Below are positions 21,368 through 24,313 of a DNA stretch of 24,313 nt, in pieces; position 1 is the first letter of the stretch; each line of letters starts with the position of its first letter. The notes under the pieces are model-generated. The model saw only the letters and a program-made list of their open reading frames with translations, was not told the DNA's origin and did no database searches. This DNA comes from Peptococcaceae bacterium UBA2264. Its GTDB lineage: Bacteria; Bacillota; Desulfitobacteriia; Desulfitobacteriales; Desulfitobacteriaceae. The stretch lies in contig DDXI01000093.1 in assembly GCA_002347475.1 (NCBI GenBank), positions 7,092 through 31,404 on the forward strand. The letters run 5' to 3'. A program made the position numbers and the translations under genes.

Positions 21368-21434
21368 GTTTTTTTCACTCCTTTAAATATTTTAAACTTG
21401 GCAACAAACCTTAATGGAAAGGTTATATTGGACG

Positions 21435-23519
21435 TCAGGACTCCTTGCCCTGGCGTTTTGCAATAATGCCTTCGGCAATATTTTTGGGCACCTCTTCATA
21501 GTGGTCAAACTGCATGGAATGGACCCCACGGCCCTGGGTATTGGAACGCAGGTCTGTAGCATAACCGAACATTTCGGACAAAGGTACATATCCCCGCACA
21601 ACCTGAGCCCCGGAACGTATTTCCAGACCCTCGATCCTGCCGCGGCGGGAGTTGATATCCCCGATAACATCACCCATATATTCTTCAGGTACTGTTACTT
21701 CTACCTTCATGACCGGCTCCAGAATCACCGGATCCGCCTTCAGGGCTCCTGCTTTGAAAGCCATAGAACCGGCAATTTTGAAAGCCATTTCTGATGAATC
21801 CACATCATGATAAGAACCCTCAAAAACAGTTGCCCGCAGATCCAGAACGGGATAACCGGCCAGGATTCCATTTTGCATGGCTTCCTGGATTCCGGCCCCA
21901 ATTGGATTAATATATTCCTTGGGAATAACTCCGCCCACAACCTTATTTACGAACTCAAAGCCACTGCCCGGTTCGAGAGGTGCCAGCTCAACCCAGCAAT
22001 GACCATATTGGCCTCGGCCGCCGGACTGACGGACAAATTTTCCTTCGGCTTTAACAGTTTTGCGGATAGTCTCCTTGTAAGCTACCTGCGGCCGACCAAC
22101 ATTGCAATCCGCTTTGAATTCCCGCTGCAGGCGGTCAACGATGATTTCCAGATGAAGTTCTCCCATCCCTCGAATGATCGTTTGGCCGGTTTCGGGATCG
22201 GTATGCATCTTGAAAGTCGGATCTTCTTCGGCCAGACGGGCTAAACCGGTACCCATTTTTTCCTGGTCTGCTTTTGTTTTCGGTTCAATAGCCACCGAAA
22301 TTACCGGTTCCGGGAAAATCATGGATTCCAGAACAATCGGGGCCTTTTCGTCACATAATGTATCCCCTGTAGTTGTATCCTTTAACCCGACAGCTGCTGC
22401 AATATCACCGGACCGCACTTCGGTGATCTCTTCGCGGTGATTGGCATGCATCTGCAATATTCTTCCGATACGCTCCCGTTTACCTTTCGTCGAGTTGTAG
22501 ACATAGGAACCCGAACTCAGCACCCCTGAATATACCCGGAAAAAGGCCAGCTTACCAACATAAGGGTCAGCCATAATCTTGAAGGCCAAGGCAGAGAAAG
22601 GCTGCTCGTCGTCTGCCGAGCGGATAACTTCGACCTCTGTCTCCAGATGTATGCCTTTTATCGGAGGTACATCAAGCGGAGAAGGCATATAGTCAACAAC
22701 GGCATCCAGAAGCGGTTGAACTCCTTTATTTTTAAAGGCCGAACCGCATAAGACAGCAATAAATTTATTTGCTATGGTTCCGCGGCGGATACCTTCTCTG
22801 ATTTCTTGTTCTGTGATTTCCTCACCCTCGAGGTATTTCAGCATCAGTTCCTCACTGGTTTCAGCCACAGCCTCCACCAGCTTCTCACGATATTCTGCAG
22901 CCAGCTCAAGCAAATCTCCGGGAATTTCAGCAATGTCACTGGTGGTGCCCAAGTCATCCGTATATATAGTTGATTTCATGGCTACCAAATCTACAATGCC
23001 CCGGAAGTTTTCTTCAACTCCGATCGGCAGCTGGATTGGAACAGGATTGGCACCTAACCGGTCTGCAATCATAGAAACTCCCCTGAAGAAATCAGCACCC
23101 ATCCTATCCATTTTATTGATAAAAGCGATTCGCGGGACTCCGTATTTATCCGCCTGCCGCCATACCGTTTCGGACTGAGGCTCAACACCGCCCACTGAAC
23201 AAAAAACAGCAACAGCACCATCCAACACTCTGAGAGAGCGCTCAACTTCAACAGTGAAGTCAACGTGCCCTGGCGTGTCGATAATATTGATACGGTGATC
23301 TCTCCATTGGCAGGTCGTGGCTGCGGAAGTAATCGTAATACCGCGCTCCTGTTCCTGAACCATCCAGTCCATCGTAGCAGCACCATCATGAACTTCTCCG
23401 ATTTTATGCACTCGACCCGTGTAGAAAAGAATCCTTTCGGTTGTCGTCGTCTTTCCAGCATCGATATGAGCCATAATGCCAATATTCCGGGTTTTTTCTA
23501 ATGATATTTGCCTCGCCAT
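21435..23519 (-). CDS. fusA: Elongation factor G
   Basis: Translocation GTPase. The 694 residues match the standard EF-G length. The GTPase domain has AHIDAGKT (17-24), RGITITSAA (switch, 59-67), DTPGHVDF (81-88) and NKMD (135-138). Domain IV, which enters the decoding site, includes GGRGQYGHCWVELAPLEPGSGFEF, and the C terminus has RGRIEGLEIRSGAQVVRGYVPLSEMFGYATDLRSNTQGRG. The ATG has AAAGGAG upstream. It lies between rpsG and tuf, the classic str order. All GTPase motifs are intact, so it is an active EF-G rather than a divergent paralogue. Confidence 0.98.
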   Translation of the reverse strand: MARQISLEKTRNIGIMAHIDAGKTTTTERILFYTGRVHKIGEVHDGAATMDWMVQEQERGITITSAATTCQWRDHRINIIDTPGHVDFTVEVERSLRVLDGAVAVFCSVGGVEPQSETVWRQADKYGVPRIAFINKMDRMGADFFRGVSMIADRLGANPVPIQLPIGVEENFRGIVDLVAMKSTIYTDDLGTTSDIAEIPGDLLELAAEYREKLVEAVAETSEELMLKYLEGEEITEQEIREGIRRGTIANKFIAVLCGSAFKNKGVQPLLDAVVDYMPSPLDVPPIKGIHLETEVEVIRSADDEQPFSALAFKIMADPYVGKLAFFRVYSGVLSSGSYVYNSTKGKRERIGRILQMHANHREEITEVRSGDIAAAVGLKDTTTGDTLCDEKAPIVLESMIFPEPVISVAIEPKTKADQEKMGTGLARLAEEDPTFKMHTDPETGQTIIRGMGELHLEIIVDRLQREFKADCNVGRPQVAYKETIRKTVKAEGKFVRQSGGRGQYGHCWVELAPLEPGSGFEFVNKVVGGVIPKEYINPIGAGIQEAMQNGILAGYPVLDLRATVFEGSYHDVDSSEMAFKIAGSMAFKAGALKADPVILEPVMKVEVTVPEEYMGDVIGDINSRRGRIEGLEIRSGAQVVRGYVPLSEMFGYATDLRSNTQGRGVHSMQFDHYEEVPKNIAEGIIAKRQGKES

Positions 23520-23560
23520 TGATAAACTCCTTTTTTGTCAAACTCGCTCTCGCCGCCAGA

Positions 23561-24031
23561 TTACCAGCGATAATGCGCAAATGCTCTGTTAGCTTCAGCC
23601 ATTTTATGTGTCTCTTCCTTTTTCTTTATGGATCCGCCTGTATTATTGGCAGCATCCATTAGTTCTCCAGCAACTTTTTCCTCCATTGTTTTTTCGCTGC
23701 GTTTGCGAGAGAAATTTACCAACCAGCGCAGACCCAAGGTCTGACGGCGATCAGCACGCACCTCAATAGGCACCTGATAGTTAGCTCCACCAACCCGGCG
23801 AGCCTTAACTTCCAGAACAGGCATCACATTTTTCATTGCGGTCTCAAAGACCTCAATGGGATCCTTGCCAGTCTTCTCCTGAATGATAGCAAAAGCATTA
23901 TATGTGATCATTTCCGCAACACCCTTTTTACCATCCAGCATGAGCTGATTAATAAATTTCGTAACAGTTTTATTCCGGTAAATGGGATCAGGCAAAATAT
24001 CTCTTTTGGCAATATACCCTTTACGTGGCAA
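23561..24031 (-). CDS. rpsG: 30S ribosomal protein S7
   Basis: Initiates 30S head assembly and lies near the E-site tRNA. The TTG at 24029-24031 gives exactly the family's 156 residues, starting PRKGYIAKRDILPDPIYRNKTVTKFINQLM after Met. A GGGGGG site (24039-24044) is 7 nt upstream. A longer frame to 24061 contains the SD site and adds ten non-conserved residues. The C-terminal part has RRQTLGLRWLVNFSRKR and KMAEANRAFAHYRW, both conserved. It follows rpsL by 35 nt. Confidence 0.98.
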   Translation of the reverse strand: MPRKGYIAKRDILPDPIYRNKTVTKFINQLMLDGKKGVAEMITYNAFAIIQEKTGKDPIEVFETAMKNVMPVLEVKARRVGGANYQVPIEVRADRRQTLGLRWLVNFSRKRSEKTMEEKVAGELMDAANNTGGSIKKKEETHKMAEANRAFAHYRW

Positions 24032-24066
24032 ATAGTTTCCCCCCTTTGCACAATAATCCAATCATA

Positions 24067-24313
24067 TTATTTCTTGGGACGTTTTGCTCCATATTTTGAA
24101 CGGCACTGATTACGGTTTTGAACACCTGTTGTATCTAAAGCGCCCCGCACAATGTGATAACGTACTCCAGGAAGATCCTTGACACGCCCTCCACGAACAA
24201 GTACCACGGAGTGCTCCTGCAGATTGTGGCCAATTCCCGGTATATATGAAGTTACTTCCATCGTGTTGGTTAAACGGACACGGGCAACCTTACGCAGCGC
24301 CGAATTCGGTTTT
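24067..24313 (-). CDS. rpsL: 30S ribosomal protein S12 (5' end outside the window)
   Basis: Decoding-centre protein. The window cuts the gene after about 81 C-terminal codons. The visible part begins KPNSALRKVARVRLTNTMEVTSYI, so about 42 residues at the N terminus are missing if the family length of ~124 holds. It includes HSVVLVRGGRVKDLPGVRYHIVRG, the loop where streptomycin-resistance changes occur in other bacteria, here with the ordinary lysine in RVKDLPG. It ends GAKRPKK. It is the first gene of the str group and runs off the right edge. Confidence 0.98.
   Translation of the reverse strand, partial: KPNSALRKVARVRLTNTMEVTSYIPGIGHNLQEHSVVLVRGGRVKDLPGVRYHIVRGALDTTGVQNRNQCRSKYGAKRPKK

Noticed and set aside
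21368..21434. A promoter for tuf in the fusA-tuf spacer.
   Set aside because: A TAAAAT-like -10 exists but no acceptable -35 lies 16-18 nt upstream and there is no TGn extension, so support is insufficient.
1..24313. A hidden defence island, mobile element, CRISPR array or tRNA gene.
   Set aside because: No transposase, integrase, direct-repeat array or cloverleaf was seen; coding is continuous with conserved housekeeping genes on one strand.

Overview
All 40 genes recognised in this window lie on the minus strand. They form one long translation and transcription cluster read from high to low coordinates. In transcription order they are: rpsL (3' part only), rpsG, fusA, tuf, rpsJ, rplC, rplD, rplW, rplB, rpsS, rplV, rpsC, rplP, rpmC, rpsQ, rplN, rplX, rplE, rpsN (zinc type), rpsH, rplF, rplR, rpsE, rpmD, rplO, secY, map, infA, rpmJ, rpsM, rpsK, rpsD, rpoA, rplQ, bioY, a fused ecfA, ecfT, truA, rplM and rpsI. 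This is the str, S10, spc and alpha sequence followed by the Bacillota-type ecf-truA-rplM-rpsI tail.

The organism is almost certainly a bacterium of the Bacillota, and I infer a clostridial, Peptococcaceae-like lineage. The tail order is typical of Bacillota. Shine-Dalgarno sites are strong (GGAGG type), GTG and TTG starts are frequent, S14 and S4 are the zinc-binding forms, L24 carries a Cys4 ribbon, and EF-Tu has a Cys-rich insert that I recall from that group. The adk gene that usually sits between secY and map is absent. No mobile element, CRISPR array, tRNA, rRNA or recognisable defence system is present. No gap between genes exceeds 300 bases; the longest is the 231-base tuf-rpsJ spacer.

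The genes are ordinary. The interest is in the spacers and in the tail. (1) The rplQ-bioY spacer holds a perfect BirA-type palindrome (two 9-nt half-sites, 15-nt spacing) overlapping the -10 box of a candidate promoter. This puts bioY, the fused double-ATPase EcfA and EcfT under probable biotin repression. (2) The tuf-rpsJ spacer holds a 14-bp long-range stem, a classic intrinsic terminator hairpin with a U7 tail, and an 8-nt segment that could pair with the terminator, so it looks like an attenuator for the S10 operon. (3) The rpsJ-rplC spacer has an extended -10 promoter and two strong hairpins ahead of the L3 Shine-Dalgarno site. (4) The rplM leader has a near-consensus promoter whose -10 box contains the truA stop codon, followed by two copies of the same small hairpin. 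(5) The secY-map spacer keeps an orphan Shine-Dalgarno site where adk would normally begin, plus a near-consensus promoter for map.

Functionally, the block supplies most of the ribosome, the EF-Tu and EF-G factors, IF-1, the SecY translocon core, methionine aminopeptidase, the RNA polymerase alpha subunit and a pseudouridine synthase. A biotin uptake transporter is inserted between the alpha operon and truA-rplM-rpsI. Start sites were chosen by ribosome-binding site and family length, and in several genes this shortens the longest open frame.
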